A DNA stretch of 64,000 nt from the NCBI RefSeq assembly GCF_002967765.1, contig NZ_PUHY01000014.1, positions 186,001 through 250,000 of the forward strand, written 5' to 3'. The notes under the pieces were generated by a model, which saw only the letters and a list, made by a program, of their open reading frames with translations, searched no databases and was not told where the DNA came from. Numbering within the stretch: the stretch's first letter is position 1; every line of letters starts with the position of its first letter. Both the position numbers and the translations under genes were made by a program. Positions 26,641 to 35,645 of the stretch are shown piece by piece. The stretch is from Blastopirellula marina. GTDB lineage: Bacteria; Planctomycetota; Planctomycetia; Pirellulales; Pirellulaceae.

Positions 26641-28662
26641 ATGCGGCAACTCAATCCATTGGTGTGGGCGGCAGGACTTATTGTGGTTGTGCTGTTCGGT
26701 TCAGATACCTCAGAGTGCGCCGAGTCAACAACGGAAGTTGCTCGCATGGCTCGGGAAGTCCTTGATCCAATTGAGAACCCAGTCAAATTTCATTTCGAGA
26801 AGATCGCTGACATTCCTTTGAAAGAATTCGGTGTCGTTGCGCAATCGCCAGCAAATGGCGGACGACTACTGTTTTGCCAAACTGAATCAGAAGATGTGTT
26901 TCTGTGGGACGTTGAGAATCGCAAGAAGTTGTGGACTCTCTTACGGAAAGACATGCCAGAGAATGTTCGCTCGATTGCTATATCGCCGGACGGTGCGCAT
27001 GCCGCGATTGGATACAACGCCGGCAAGGTGGCCGTGCTGGATGGAAAGACGGGGGAAGTTCTCATCACTCATCAATTGCGAGACTTAGCTGTAATTACCG
27101 TCGGGTTCACATACGACGGAAGCCAGGTTTTTGGCGCTGACATGGAAGGCTTCTCTTTCATTACACCTCTACTTCAGAGGACTACGAAGATCGATCCTGG
27201 TATCGATACCAAAATCATCAAACATGTTCTGATGGCTGCGACTAGCAACAATCGGTGGTGGAAAGTGCTCAACATGCGCGATAGGCCAGAAATTCACCAA
27301 TTCAGCTCAGAAGGTCCACTCGATGAAAGTGACTCTCCCATTCGCGCTGGCTATACATTTGGTTGGATGAAATCGGGCCCCAATTACATCATGCTGCTAG
27401 ATGCGGCATCGAAATATTGGATTCGAAGGGTGGAGACTGGCCCAAACGGGGAGACTTTCAAGACGATGCCGCTTGAGCAAAGAGGTGGCATCGCCATGGC
27501 CTTCGATCGCTCTGGCGAGACGTTTTGGCGGATGGACCGCGAATCCTTAGAAGTTTACGACACGAAGACTGATGAAAGAGTAGCAAACGCGACATGGATG
27601 GAGGTTATTTATCCCGGTACCGTGTGTTATCTGTTTCCCGACGAGGAACGTATGCTGGTCACTTGTAAGGGGGACAATGCTTCGCTCTGGCAACTCACCG
27701 GTGACCGAATGGGGATAATCGAGGGGACGAAAAGTCGCGTAAACGAACTCATCGCCGAAGAGCGTTTCGACGTGATTGAAGAAATTGCCCGGCGTTGGAA
27801 TGGGCAGATCGATCATTTTCGGTACAGTTCTCACGAGACTCCAACTTCGTATCTGATCGACGAATTGGTCACTTACGAAGAGGTTGATCTGCCCAAGGAA
27901 GAACGTAACTCGCGTTACTTAGACTGGATCGCGAGCCATGCCGAGGATTGTCAGTTCATGCGTTTGGTGATGTTTCATGTCTACTATCGAACTGCCTATC
28001 TGCATCGAGGTAACGGGCCGGCCTCAACTGTTACCGAGAAAGGTGCCGTCAAGTATGAGGACTACATGAAACGGGCCTGGGAGGTTCTTGAGCCGATCTT
28101 CGATCAAGAGGACGTTCCAGCGGAAGCTTACACCTGTGCCATTATGGCCGGCAAGAATTTTCAATGGGAGCCTGCCGTAATCGAAAGTTATCTCCGCGCT
28201 TCTGCCGCCAAGTGGCCAAAATATCATCGCACCTACTCCGAGGAAGCAGTGGCAAGGTTACCTCGCTGGGGAGGAGAGCCAGGGGATACGGCTCGGTTCG
28301 CTAGTAAAATGGCGGAAAACGTGGGTGGAGACGAAGGAGATATCCTTTACGCTCAAATCTTTCGTTACGTTTCGAGATACACGAGTGTCACGGAAATCCT
28401 TAAAGATCCTGCTTGTGATCACGAGCGTTTTTTACGGGGGATGTTTTTGCTGGGGCAGCAGAAGTCCAACCATAACGCATTAAATCTTGGAATTTTTGCC
28501 TCCAATGTATTGAATGATGCAGCGATGGCACGCAAATTCGCTGACAAGTTTCTCGAGTTGGATGTAAAGCCAAGTTCAGAGATCTGGCCGAGGAAATTCG
28601 AGTTAATCGATAAAGCGATCGCCGATGCAAGGAAAGCAAAGTTCGAGGCAATGGCAAAATAG
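26641..28662 (+). CDS. Exported WD40-like repeat protein, unknown function
   Basis: The 673-aa protein has a signal peptide (about residues 1-26, ending near SECA). The N-terminal ~330 residues carry degenerate WD40/beta-propeller repeats, for example LLFCQTESEDVFLWDVENRKK, SIAISPDGAHAAIGY with VAVLDGKTGEV, and MLVTCKGDNASLWQL. The C-terminal half is helical, with many Trp, Tyr and Glu, and may hold TPR-like pairs. I do not recognise a named family. It is followed after 20 bp by a Gfo/Idh/MocA oxidoreductase gene on the same strand, so the two may be co-transcribed. Confidence 0.75.
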   Translation: MRQLNPLVWAAGLIVVVLFGSDTSECAESTTEVARMAREVLDPIENPVKFHFEKIADIPLKEFGVVAQSPANGGRLLFCQTESEDVFLWDVENRKKLWTLLRKDMPENVRSIAISPDGAHAAIGYNAGKVAVLDGKTGEVLITHQLRDLAVITVGFTYDGSQVFGADMEGFSFITPLLQRTTKIDPGIDTKIIKHVLMAATSNNRWWKVLNMRDRPEIHQFSSEGPLDESDSPIRAGYTFGWMKSGPNYIMLLDAASKYWIRRVETGPNGETFKTMPLEQRGGIAMAFDRSGETFWRMDRESLEVYDTKTDERVANATWMEVIYPGTVCYLFPDEERMLVTCKGDNASLWQLTGDRMGIIEGTKSRVNELIAEERFDVIEEIARRWNGQIDHFRYSSHETPTSYLIDELVTYEEVDLPKEERNSRYLDWIASHAEDCQFMRLVMFHVYYRTAYLHRGNGPASTVTEKGAVKYEDYMKRAWEVLEPIFDQEDVPAEAYTCAIMAGKNFQWEPAVIESYLRASAAKWPKYHRTYSEEAVARLPRWGGEPGDTARFASKMAENVGGDEGDILYAQIFRYVSRYTSVTEILKDPACDHERFLRGMFLLGQQKSNHNALNLGIFASNVLNDAAMARKFADKFLELDVKPSSEIWPRKFELIDKAIADARKAKFEAMAK

Positions 28663-28682
28663 GAAGATTCAAAGAAGGATTT

Positions 28683-29819
28683 ATGACCGCCAAAAGGAAG
28701 GTAGGCTCGTCGAAGGAAGCATCCAACAAGCCTGACCATTCAAATGAGACAATCATCGCTCCCGATCTTCCCTATCGCCCGTCCGATCCCCCTGATTATC
28801 GACCGCGGATTGGGCTAATCGGCTGTGGCGGAATCACAGGGCAACATCTCAACGCTTACCGAAACGCAAAGTACGATATCGCAGCGTTGTGCGATGTGAT
28901 TCGTAGCAATGCTGAGAAGCGTCAGCAGGAATACTTTCCTGAGGCCGACATCTACACTGATTTCCGCGACCTTCTTGCCCGCGACGATATTGAGGTGGTT
29001 GATATTACAACTCACCCGGAGGTCCGGCCACCGCTGATTGAAGCGGCACTCAATGCTGGAAAGCATGTCTTAAGTCAGAAGCCGTTTGTGCTGGATCTCG
29101 ACGTCGGGCGGCAATTGGTTGCTTTGGCGGACGAAAAGAAGCGACTGCTCGCGGTGAACCAGAATGCCCGCTGGGCTCCTCACTTCAGTTATGCGCGTGA
29201 GGCTTATCGAACTGGTCTACTAGGGCGACTTCATGGTGTCCACGTTTCCAAACGTTGGGATCATCGTTGGGTCGCTGGGACACCGTTCGAGAACATCAAA
29301 CACTTGCTTCTTTACGACTTCGCAATCCATGCGTTCGACTTCGTTAACTATCTGCTTGACGGTGAGAACCCGCAGAAAGTCTTCGCTTCAACCACACGCA
29401 CCAGCGATCAAACGCTAATGCCGCCACTGTCAGCGAACGTAACGATTCTCTACCCGCACACCCAAGTCACGCTCACCTACGATGCAGCCACACCGTATGG
29501 CCAACAGGAAAGTACTTATCTGGCGGGCAATGAAGGAAGCATTTTTAGCACCGGTCCGCACGAGCGAGAGCAAACGCTTACGCTTTCCACCAAACAAGGA
29601 ATTGCCCAGCCGAAACTCGAAGGATGCTGGTTCCCCGATGGCTTTCACGGCACGATGGGCGAGTTGTTATCGGCGATCGCGGAAAACCGTCAACCGACCA
29701 ACAGTGCTGGGCAGAACCTTACTGGTCTGGCGACCTGCTTTGCGGCGGTTCACAGTGCGGAAACCGGGGAGGTGGTTGTGCCGGGGGAGGTTCGGCGAAT
29801 GCCGAGTCCATGCGACTAG
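28683..29819 (+). CDS. Gfo/Idh/MocA family oxidoreductase
   Basis: The 378-aa protein has an N-terminal extension of about 40 residues and then the Rossmann fold with GLIGCGGITG (about residues 44-53). The family EKP motif reads SQKPF here: K133 is kept but Glu is Gln. The C-terminal alpha/beta domain contains LLYDFAIHAFDFVNYLL, which holds the Asp-x3-His pair. These enzymes oxidise or reduce sugars and related polyols with NAD(P). There is no Tat or Sec signal, so it acts in the cytoplasm. Its 3' end overlaps by 4 bp the convergent DUF1080 gene, a family tied to 3-keto-sugar metabolism. Confidence 0.9.
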   Translation: MTAKRKVGSSKEASNKPDHSNETIIAPDLPYRPSDPPDYRPRIGLIGCGGITGQHLNAYRNAKYDIAALCDVIRSNAEKRQQEYFPEADIYTDFRDLLARDDIEVVDITTHPEVRPPLIEAALNAGKHVLSQKPFVLDLDVGRQLVALADEKKRLLAVNQNARWAPHFSYAREAYRTGLLGRLHGVHVSKRWDHRWVAGTPFENIKHLLLYDFAIHAFDFVNYLLDGENPQKVFASTTRTSDQTLMPPLSANVTILYPHTQVTLTYDAATPYGQQESTYLAGNEGSIFSTGPHEREQTLTLSTKQGIAQPKLEGCWFPDGFHGTMGELLSAIAENRQPTNSAGQNLTGLATCFAAVHSAETGEVVVPGEVRRMPSPCD

Positions 29820-30583
29820 TTCTCTTCAGGCTGGTAAGAAAACGCCTGATTATCCAGCGGCTTCACCCACACGTTACGAAACTGCACCGGGTTATCATGA
29901 TCTTGTAGAAAGACGGGGCCGATCGATGTTTTTAGCTGCTGCTCGGCGATGGCATCGAGGTAAGGTGTTGTCTGATAGCGAAAGGGATGATAGTTCGAGC
30001 GCGGTTCGCTGAGCTTCGTGGCGTCTTGCACCTTCTTTCCGTTTAACCAGGCAGTGATTTCACCTTCTTCAGTGATCTTCCCATTGTTATCGCGGCGAGG
30101 GGCTTGGTAGCGGATGTCATAAACTTGCCATTCTCCAGGGCCTTTGGCGGCATTCACCAACGCAGGGGCAAAACCATAGACGGCGCCCATGTCTCCCTGG
30201 TCGAGCTTTTCTTTGTCGGCCGAGTCGATGATCTGTAATTCGTAGTTGCCATGAATGTAGATGCCGCTATTCCCGCTTCCCTTTTCCGGAAGCAGGAACT
30301 CGACATGAATGTCGGCGTCGCGGAAGTGCAATTGCGAGACGATATGATTGGAACGTGTTTCGCCACGAGTCGATGTCACCACGCCATCTTCGTTCGGCCA
30401 ATCGATCGTACCGCCAGATTTGCTCAAGAATCCATTCTGATTCTCGCCGAGAAGCACAATCGCATCTTCCGGCGGCTGAACTGGCAGCGGCGACTGTGTC
30501 GGCTGGAATTCGCCCGCGAAGCTGTGGCAAGTGAACAGCGAAAGAGTAATGACCGCGTAAGTAGCCAGACGGAACGTGGGCAT
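29816..30583 (-). CDS. Secreted DUF1080 protein (3-keto-disaccharide hydrolase-like)
   Basis: From the ATG at 30583 the protein has 255 aa with a signal peptide (MPTFRLATYAVITLSLFTC, cut near SFA-GEFQ). The rest matches DUF1080, a concanavalin-like fold: FRDADIHVEFLLPEKGSGNSGIYIHGNYELQIID, then MGAVYGFAPA, GEWQVYDIRYQAPR and PVFLQDHDNPVQFRNVWV. Family members act on 3-keto-glycosides made by Gfo/Idh-type oxidoreductases. The gene faces such an oxidoreductase tail to tail. A GGAAG motif lies about seven bases before this ATG, and the upstream extension to 30631 is less likely. Confidence 0.88.
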   Translation of the reverse strand: MPTFRLATYAVITLSLFTCHSFAGEFQPTQSPLPVQPPEDAIVLLGENQNGFLSKSGGTIDWPNEDGVVTSTRGETRSNHIVSQLHFRDADIHVEFLLPEKGSGNSGIYIHGNYELQIIDSADKEKLDQGDMGAVYGFAPALVNAAKGPGEWQVYDIRYQAPRRDNNGKITEEGEITAWLNGKKVQDATKLSEPRSNYHPFRYQTTPYLDAIAEQQLKTSIGPVFLQDHDNPVQFRNVWVKPLDNQAFSYQPEEN

Positions 30584-30669
30584 GTTGAGCTTCCGGGAAG
30601 GGATTGTGGGGGGAAGGTAAGATCGCATCATTCTATCACGATCCCCGTCTCAATTCGATTGACGCGGTT

Positions 30670-31350
30670 TCAGAGGCCAGCTCTGATCGCATCCAAACCA
30701 AATTCCAGGAGTGGCGTACTCGCCTTATGCAGTTTGACCAGCTGGTTTACGATCGTCCCGTCGATCCAGACGTTAGGTGTTTGATTTTGCGTAACAACCA
30801 GGGACTTCAGCTTCAGGTAAGGGGCGTGTTCGTGATCGGAGTATTGCGAGTAACCACGCGGCATCGATTTAAGTGGCTCGAACTGGGCGAATTCGTAACC
30901 GGACTTGAGCAGCTTCTTCGTAATCGTGCGAAATTGCTTCGCATCTTCGAGGATACGATCGCGAAAGAAATTCAAGACTCTTGTTTCCAATTGATAGAAA
31001 CCTGCCGCGATAAATCCGCCATCGGCAGCAAGGTGCGCGTAGAGCAGGGCGGTGTCGTCTTTCTTGAAGCCGGACGGCGTCAGCAGACCACTCACGTGTT
31101 CGCTGTAGGGACGTTTGTCTTTGGAGAAGCGAACGTCACGATTCATGCGGAACATGGTCTGTTTGCTGCCAGACATCGGCCGCCGGGCATTTTTCAACTT
31201 GCGCGACGTAACTTCTAACAGATCCGCGAATGGATCTTGCAACAGTTCACGGATTTCCTGCTTATGGGGCTGGAACCACTCGCGATTGTTGTTGTCGTGC
31301 AGTTCTTCCAGCAGTTGGAACGAGCGTTTCGCGAATCCAAATTTGGTCAT
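30670..31350 (-). CDS. DUF2461 family protein
   Basis: The protein (226 aa from ATG 31350) matches DUF2461: the N-terminal FAKRSFQLLEELHDNNNREWF, the block FRMNRDVRFSKDKRPYSEHVSG, then AAGFYQLE and the region around SMPRGYSQYSDHEHAPYLKLKSL. The family is widespread and of unknown function, cytoplasmic in prediction. The frame reaches 31413 with another ATG; neither start has a clear Shine-Dalgarno, but the family consensus begins close to the internal Met. Confidence 0.85.
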   Translation of the reverse strand: MTKFGFAKRSFQLLEELHDNNNREWFQPHKQEIRELLQDPFADLLEVTSRKLKNARRPMSGSKQTMFRMNRDVRFSKDKRPYSEHVSGLLTPSGFKKDDTALLYAHLAADGGFIAAGFYQLETRVLNFFRDRILEDAKQFRTITKKLLKSGYEFAQFEPLKSMPRGYSQYSDHEHAPYLKLKSLVVTQNQTPNVWIDGTIVNQLVKLHKASTPLLEFGLDAIRAGL

Positions 31351-31473
31351 CGTGTTGATTGAATAAGATGAGTCGCTTGCGGAGCAGGGCAACCTGCTCA
31401 CTAAAGTCTTCATTTGTAATTCATTCGAACCACCGTCACCACATATGCCCGCTTCCTTAAGAAGACAGAATGC

Positions 31474-32475
31474 TCATTTTGGTAACGCCAGCTTGAACGC
31501 TTCCTGAAACATCTCGAAGTTTTCGATCTGTGGCAGGTGGCCGAGACCGGGAAGTTCGATGACATCGATGTCGGGATTTCGGCCTTTGATCTTCGGACCA
31601 ATCGCGTCATAACGTCCCAGTTCGTATTCGACACCATCGCGTTTCCAGTTTCGGCCGGGGCCAGTGCGATCGCGGGTTCCGACAATAAGCGTTGCTGGCA
31701 CCTGGAAGTCTTTAAACTCTTCGACGACCGGCTGGGTGAAGATCATGTCGTAGGTCAGCGCGTTGACGTAAGCTAGATCCTTCCAGTCAGGTCCTTGCAC
31801 CCAACCGACCAAGGGCTCGGTGAGGGCAGCGTATTGTTCATTCCAGGCACCGTCGTAATAGTTCTTTTTTTGATAAGCGACGATCTTCTCAGGCGTCTGC
31901 TGCAATTCATTCTGGAAAAAGAAATCGACGTCCTTGTACTGGACATATTGGAGATAGTTCTCCAAGCCAATTGGATTGACGAGGATCAGTTGCTGCGTGG
32001 AGTCTGGGTAGAGCAGAGTATATCGCGAGGCCAGCATGCCACCCATGGAATGACCGACAACGATCGGCTTTTCGATTCCAAGAGATTCCAACAAGCCGTG
32101 CGTATTGTTGGCGAGTGCTGCGAAGCTGTATTGATAATCCTTCGGTTTGCTTGATTTGCCGAAGCCAATCTGGTCTGGCATCACCACACCGTAACCGAGC
32201 GATTGAAGCCACTTCGCCGTACGCTGCCAGTAGGCCCCGTTAAAATTCTTACCATGCAACAGAACAACGTTTGGCATCCCTTGCGTGGTGGGCGGGAGGT
32301 GCATGTATGCCATTTCCAAATCGTGTCCTTGCGATCTGAAATCGTACGTCTTAACCGGAAAGGGATAGTCGTAGCCGCTGAGCCGCTGGTCGAACGATAG
32401 GGCGTCTTGTTGCGCCACAGCGGTGCTTGCCAGCCCAGTAATGATGGTGATCGCCAGGATTAGAACGCGAGTCAT
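31474..32475 (-). CDS. Exported alpha/beta hydrolase
   Basis: From ATG 32475 the protein has 333 aa with a signal peptide (MTRVLILAITIITGLASTAV, cut near AQQ). It has a typical alpha/beta-hydrolase core: VVLLHGKNFNG forms the oxyanion loop, the nucleophile is S143 in VVGHSMGGM, and D269 (VGTRDRTG) and H313 (GLGHLPQIE) complete the likely triad. The substrate is unknown; esters are the usual targets. The frame extends upstream to 32556, but the signal peptide supports the internal start. It is the next minus-strand gene after the DUF3352-like gene, from which a terminator separates it. Confidence 0.88.
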   Translation of the reverse strand: MTRVLILAITIITGLASTAVAQQDALSFDQRLSGYDYPFPVKTYDFRSQGHDLEMAYMHLPPTTQGMPNVVLLHGKNFNGAYWQRTAKWLQSLGYGVVMPDQIGFGKSSKPKDYQYSFAALANNTHGLLESLGIEKPIVVGHSMGGMLASRYTLLYPDSTQQLILVNPIGLENYLQYVQYKDVDFFFQNELQQTPEKIVAYQKKNYYDGAWNEQYAALTEPLVGWVQGPDWKDLAYVNALTYDMIFTQPVVEEFKDFQVPATLIVGTRDRTGPGRNWKRDGVEYELGRYDAIGPKIKGRNPDIDVIELPGLGHLPQIENFEMFQEAFKLALPK

Positions 32476-32671
32476 ACAGTCTCTTCTCAATTGTTGGGCA
32501 CATCTAGGGACAGCTAGTTCTCGCTCGGATTGTAGCGCCCAAGAGGCTTCAGCCAATCCTTCCGTCTCGGGGAACCAGACCGTTGCAAAAGGTGTACGGA
32601 AGAAATGTTTCGCAAAGAAATGAAAACGCTCCGTTAGCGGAACGTGCCAGTTTCGTCGATGACGGGCGCAT

Positions 32672-32701
32672 AAAAACGCCCCAGCTAAAAACGCTGAGGC
32701 G
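32672..32701 (-). terminator. Terminator of the DUF3352-like gene
   Basis: Read on the minus strand, GCCTCAGC (32693-32700) pairs with GCTGGGGC (32678-32685), with one wobble and a 7-nt loop. A GTTTTTA tract follows (32672-32677). It lies about 30 bp after the stop codon at 32731. Confidence 0.75.
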
Positions 32702-32730
32702 TGGGGAATCGTGGAGGAACGCTCTGAGTG

Positions 32731-34524
32731 TTAATCCGTAGATCGCTTCAAGGAGAATTGAATCAGGTGCAGGCCTGTTTCATCATCCACCATGATCGAA
32801 CCTTGGGGAGCAAGGTACTGCGAGATGACCTTGAAATCGGGCAACGGATTGGCATTCAAGTTGCCTTCCAGGTTGCTGAAAAAGTTGTTGTTCTCAGCGC
32901 GGCCGTTGATGAAGCTCCGCGTCGAATCGGCTTGGATCAGGTCGTAGAACATCCGTAGTCCTTCTTCCGGACGCGAGAAGCTGACCATGGCAACTTTTCG
33001 TTCCCCGGCCTGCTCGAGCAAACGATTCATCATCAGCTTGAAGCTGAGATCATTCGCTAAACGAGGCGTGTCGCCACCCTGCGTTAGCGCGACATGCTCG
33101 ACGATGCCGGGTCGATCCGCGAAGAATACAAAGTCGCCAATCAAGCCAAAGCAAGGATGGGGACGAAGCGAACGACGATTCTGCATGCGTTGCCGACGTT
33201 CGTCAGAGACATCTTCTGGAATCGGAGCATCCGCGATCTTCAGTTGGAAGAAAGTCGCATCGCCGAAATTCCGACGTTCGACCATATCGTTTAAGCGTGG
33301 CAAAGCTTCCACAAGACCGTCGAGCGTTCGCTGCATCGCGGCTCGATCTTTAACTTTGGCGGCGATAAACGTAGCCTGACTGTTAATTCGAGCCGGCGGT
33401 TCGTACCACTGAACCAGCGTGAACTTGCCTTCCAGGTTGTCAATTACTTCTTTCTTGAAGTCGATCCCGGTGGGCTGATTGATGCGGCGATCGATGTCGT
33501 CGGCCAGTTTGCCCTCGCCAATGATACTATCGTACAACTTCTCGATCGCTTTGTAGCTCTTATCAACTTCCCAGTTCATCGTCATGTAATTGGTAACGTC
33601 GTCCGGGACCCATGCTTCTGGTTCGGTCGAAGCATTCTTCATCTGAATAATCTCGATGATCCCAGTTCGCGGGCGTTCGAGCATCACGTGAAAATGGCTG
33701 ATGGTATCGAATTCCTCGGCTGCTAAGATCGTGCTTCCACCGACGGCTTTCACGCCGTCCAACCCGAGCACGGGCATGAAGGCCATGATGTACCCGCCGC
33801 CGTCTTGATTGCGAACGATCGAACGAAGGACTTCCATTGGATTGACGTACCAAACCATCTGGGCAGGCTCATCCTTGGTGCCGCGCGACGAGGCGACAAT
33901 CGTGCGAAAACGATCATCCGATGCCAAACTGTCTTCTCGTGTACCCTCCCAATGATCAATAATATCTTCGAGCGCTTCGATGCGATTCGAGGCCAACAAG
34001 GTGTTGTCGTGGATGCAGACTGCCAAGGGGCCGCCGCGACCATGGATCAACATGATTTCGGAGTCTTTGAACTTGTTTTGTTCGACCGGGGCACCGTCAT
34101 TCGCGGCCAGGTTTTCCAGCAGGTCCAAAACTTTCTCGGTCACACGTGTGTCGTCCCCCAGTTCGCAGAAGATCACCACACCGGGAACACCTTCCTGCAT
34201 CGCGACCACGCTGATAGCAAGCTCCCCCTGGGGAATGCTCAGCAGTTCTTCCAAGGTGATACCACTTCGCTCTTCGGCGTCGGCTATCGATTGTTTGATG
34301 GTCTGCCAGATGCCGTTGACGAACGGCTTCATCTGAGGGTCGTTCGCGGCACGCCCAATTGCGGTTTGATCGAGCTTTTTGACGTAATCCTGAGTATCGG
34401 CCACCCGGATAAAGGCAACCGTCTGGTCTGACATGATCTGAGCGGCATTAGGCTCGGCCGCTAAGCAGTTGGCAGCCACCAAAGATACGAGGAGCAGACT
34501 GAAGAGGGTGGGCGGGAATCGCAT
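32731..34524 (-). CDS. Exported DUF3352-like protein, unknown function
   Basis: The 597-aa protein has a signal peptide (MRFPPTLFSLLLVSLVAA, cut near CLAA). The mature part alternates strands and helices in the pattern of DUF3352-type secreted proteins: AFIRVADTQDYVKKLDQTAIGRAANDPQ at the start, GELAISVV, VVIFCELGDD, NTLLASNRIEALEDIIDHW, and near the end PCFGLIGDFVFFADRPGIVEH. These families are common in planctomycetes; the function is unknown. AAGGTG eight bases before the ATG supports the start. It is divergent from the BON-domain gene. Confidence 0.75.
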   Translation of the reverse strand: MRFPPTLFSLLLVSLVAANCLAAEPNAAQIMSDQTVAFIRVADTQDYVKKLDQTAIGRAANDPQMKPFVNGIWQTIKQSIADAEERSGITLEELLSIPQGELAISVVAMQEGVPGVVIFCELGDDTRVTEKVLDLLENLAANDGAPVEQNKFKDSEIMLIHGRGGPLAVCIHDNTLLASNRIEALEDIIDHWEGTREDSLASDDRFRTIVASSRGTKDEPAQMVWYVNPMEVLRSIVRNQDGGGYIMAFMPVLGLDGVKAVGGSTILAAEEFDTISHFHVMLERPRTGIIEIIQMKNASTEPEAWVPDDVTNYMTMNWEVDKSYKAIEKLYDSIIGEGKLADDIDRRINQPTGIDFKKEVIDNLEGKFTLVQWYEPPARINSQATFIAAKVKDRAAMQRTLDGLVEALPRLNDMVERRNFGDATFFQLKIADAPIPEDVSDERRQRMQNRRSLRPHPCFGLIGDFVFFADRPGIVEHVALTQGGDTPRLANDLSFKLMMNRLLEQAGERKVAMVSFSRPEEGLRMFYDLIQADSTRSFINGRAENNNFFSNLEGNLNANPLPDFKVISQYLAPQGSIMVDDETGLHLIQFSLKRSTD

Positions 34525-34898
34525 TGCAAAGCACCTTAAGTGGTGAACAGAGAACGGTTTCTGAGCTGACGTACTAAAACTTCATACCAGATTCGATCAG
34601 GTAAAGTTTCAAGATTGTAGCGGAATATACCGCTGGGGTATCCCTAACAAGTGGCCGAACGTTTCCAGACGAACCTATTGTACCGTGGTGCACGGGAAAG
34701 CCGCTGCTGTCGCGGCCGTTTGACCGATGATAGTGATCAACCCGTTGTTCGTTGGAAAAGCGATAGCATGACCCACTGCGGGGCCGTGAATCGCGAAATT
34801 CCCTTGGTATTTCCTCGAATGTCCGCGATAATGGGGCGTATCAGATAGAACGCGCGGTTACCCAATTTGAAGATTGCTCGCCAAGGACGAGAAAAACC
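34525..34898. other. Divergent intergenic region
   Basis: It lies between the start codons of the DUF3352-like gene (minus) and the BON-domain gene (plus) and must hold both promoters. I cannot place either with confidence. A plus-strand frame at 34651-34848 is not protein-like. AAGGA (about 34884) is a weak Shine-Dalgarno for the BON gene. Confidence 0.4.
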
Positions 34899-35645
34899 AT
34901 GCGCAAGAACTGGATTGCCGGTGCCTGTGTCGCTTTGCTAGGAACCCTCAGCTGGGGAGCCTGGGACGCGTCGGCTCAAACCATTCAGCAGCCAAGCAGC
35001 AACTTCGGCTCAAACTCAAACAGCAACCTCGGCAATTCCATTAGCCCAGGCAACAATATGTTTTCATCGCCGTTACCGACCCCTACGTTCGGTAACGGTT
35101 CGATCTCCAGCGGTTCGAGCTCGGCAAGTGGCAACTTTGGTGCTTCTTCGACTTCGGGAGCTGCCGGAACATCGGGCGCTACGAACGGTGGCGCCTCGAT
35201 GATGTCTCAGAACGCGCTAAATCCGTTTGGCGGAGCAACGGGCACCACTGGGGGTGCGACCAGCGCGTTGGGAAGTCGAAGCAGTTCCCGGGCGAGCAGC
35301 TTCGGTCAATTCGGTGCGTTCAATAGCCTATTTGGTAACCAAGCATTCCAAAACGGCTTCGGGCAGAACGACACTCCTCGTCTGCCCACAAAGTTAGCGA
35401 TCAAATTCGAGCATCCTTCGATTCCCGCAAATGTGGTCAACAGCGATGTGAGCCGGCGGGTTAGCAAGGTTGCTAAGTTTCCAAACGTTACCGTGACTGT
35501 GGAAGGCCGTGTGGCCACGGTGACGGGGACTGTGGCATCACAAGATGATTTTGACCTCGTGGACCGATTTGTGTCGCTTGAGCCTGGGGTGTCTGAGGTT
35601 GAAAACCAGGTTGTTGTCCTGGAACCGAACCTAGAGGATAAGTAA
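34899..35645 (+). CDS. Secreted BON-domain protein with Ser/Gly/Asn-rich linker
   Basis: The 248-aa protein has a signal peptide (about residues 1-26, ending DASA-QT). A low-complexity stretch of about 130 residues rich in Ser, Gly, Asn, Ala and Thr follows. The C-terminal ~60 residues form a BON-type domain: VSRRVSKVAKFPNVTVTVEG, VATVTGTVASQDDFDLVDR and EPGVSEVENQVVV. BON domains occur in envelope proteins and in secretins, so an envelope or T2SS-associated role fits, but this is inference. The last 158 bp overlap the convergent lipoprotein gene. Confidence 0.82.
   Translation: MRKNWIAGACVALLGTLSWGAWDASAQTIQQPSSNFGSNSNSNLGNSISPGNNMFSSPLPTPTFGNGSISSGSSSASGNFGASSTSGAAGTSGATNGGASMMSQNALNPFGGATGTTGGATSALGSRSSSRASSFGQFGAFNSLFGNQAFQNGFGQNDTPRLPTKLAIKFEHPSIPANVVNSDVSRRVSKVAKFPNVTVTVEGRVATVTGTVASQDDFDLVDRFVSLEPGVSEVENQVVVLEPNLEDK

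Noticed and set aside
33805-34431. Plus-strand frame of 208 codons
   Set aside because: Antisense to the DUF3352-like gene, which has a signal peptide and a Shine-Dalgarno.
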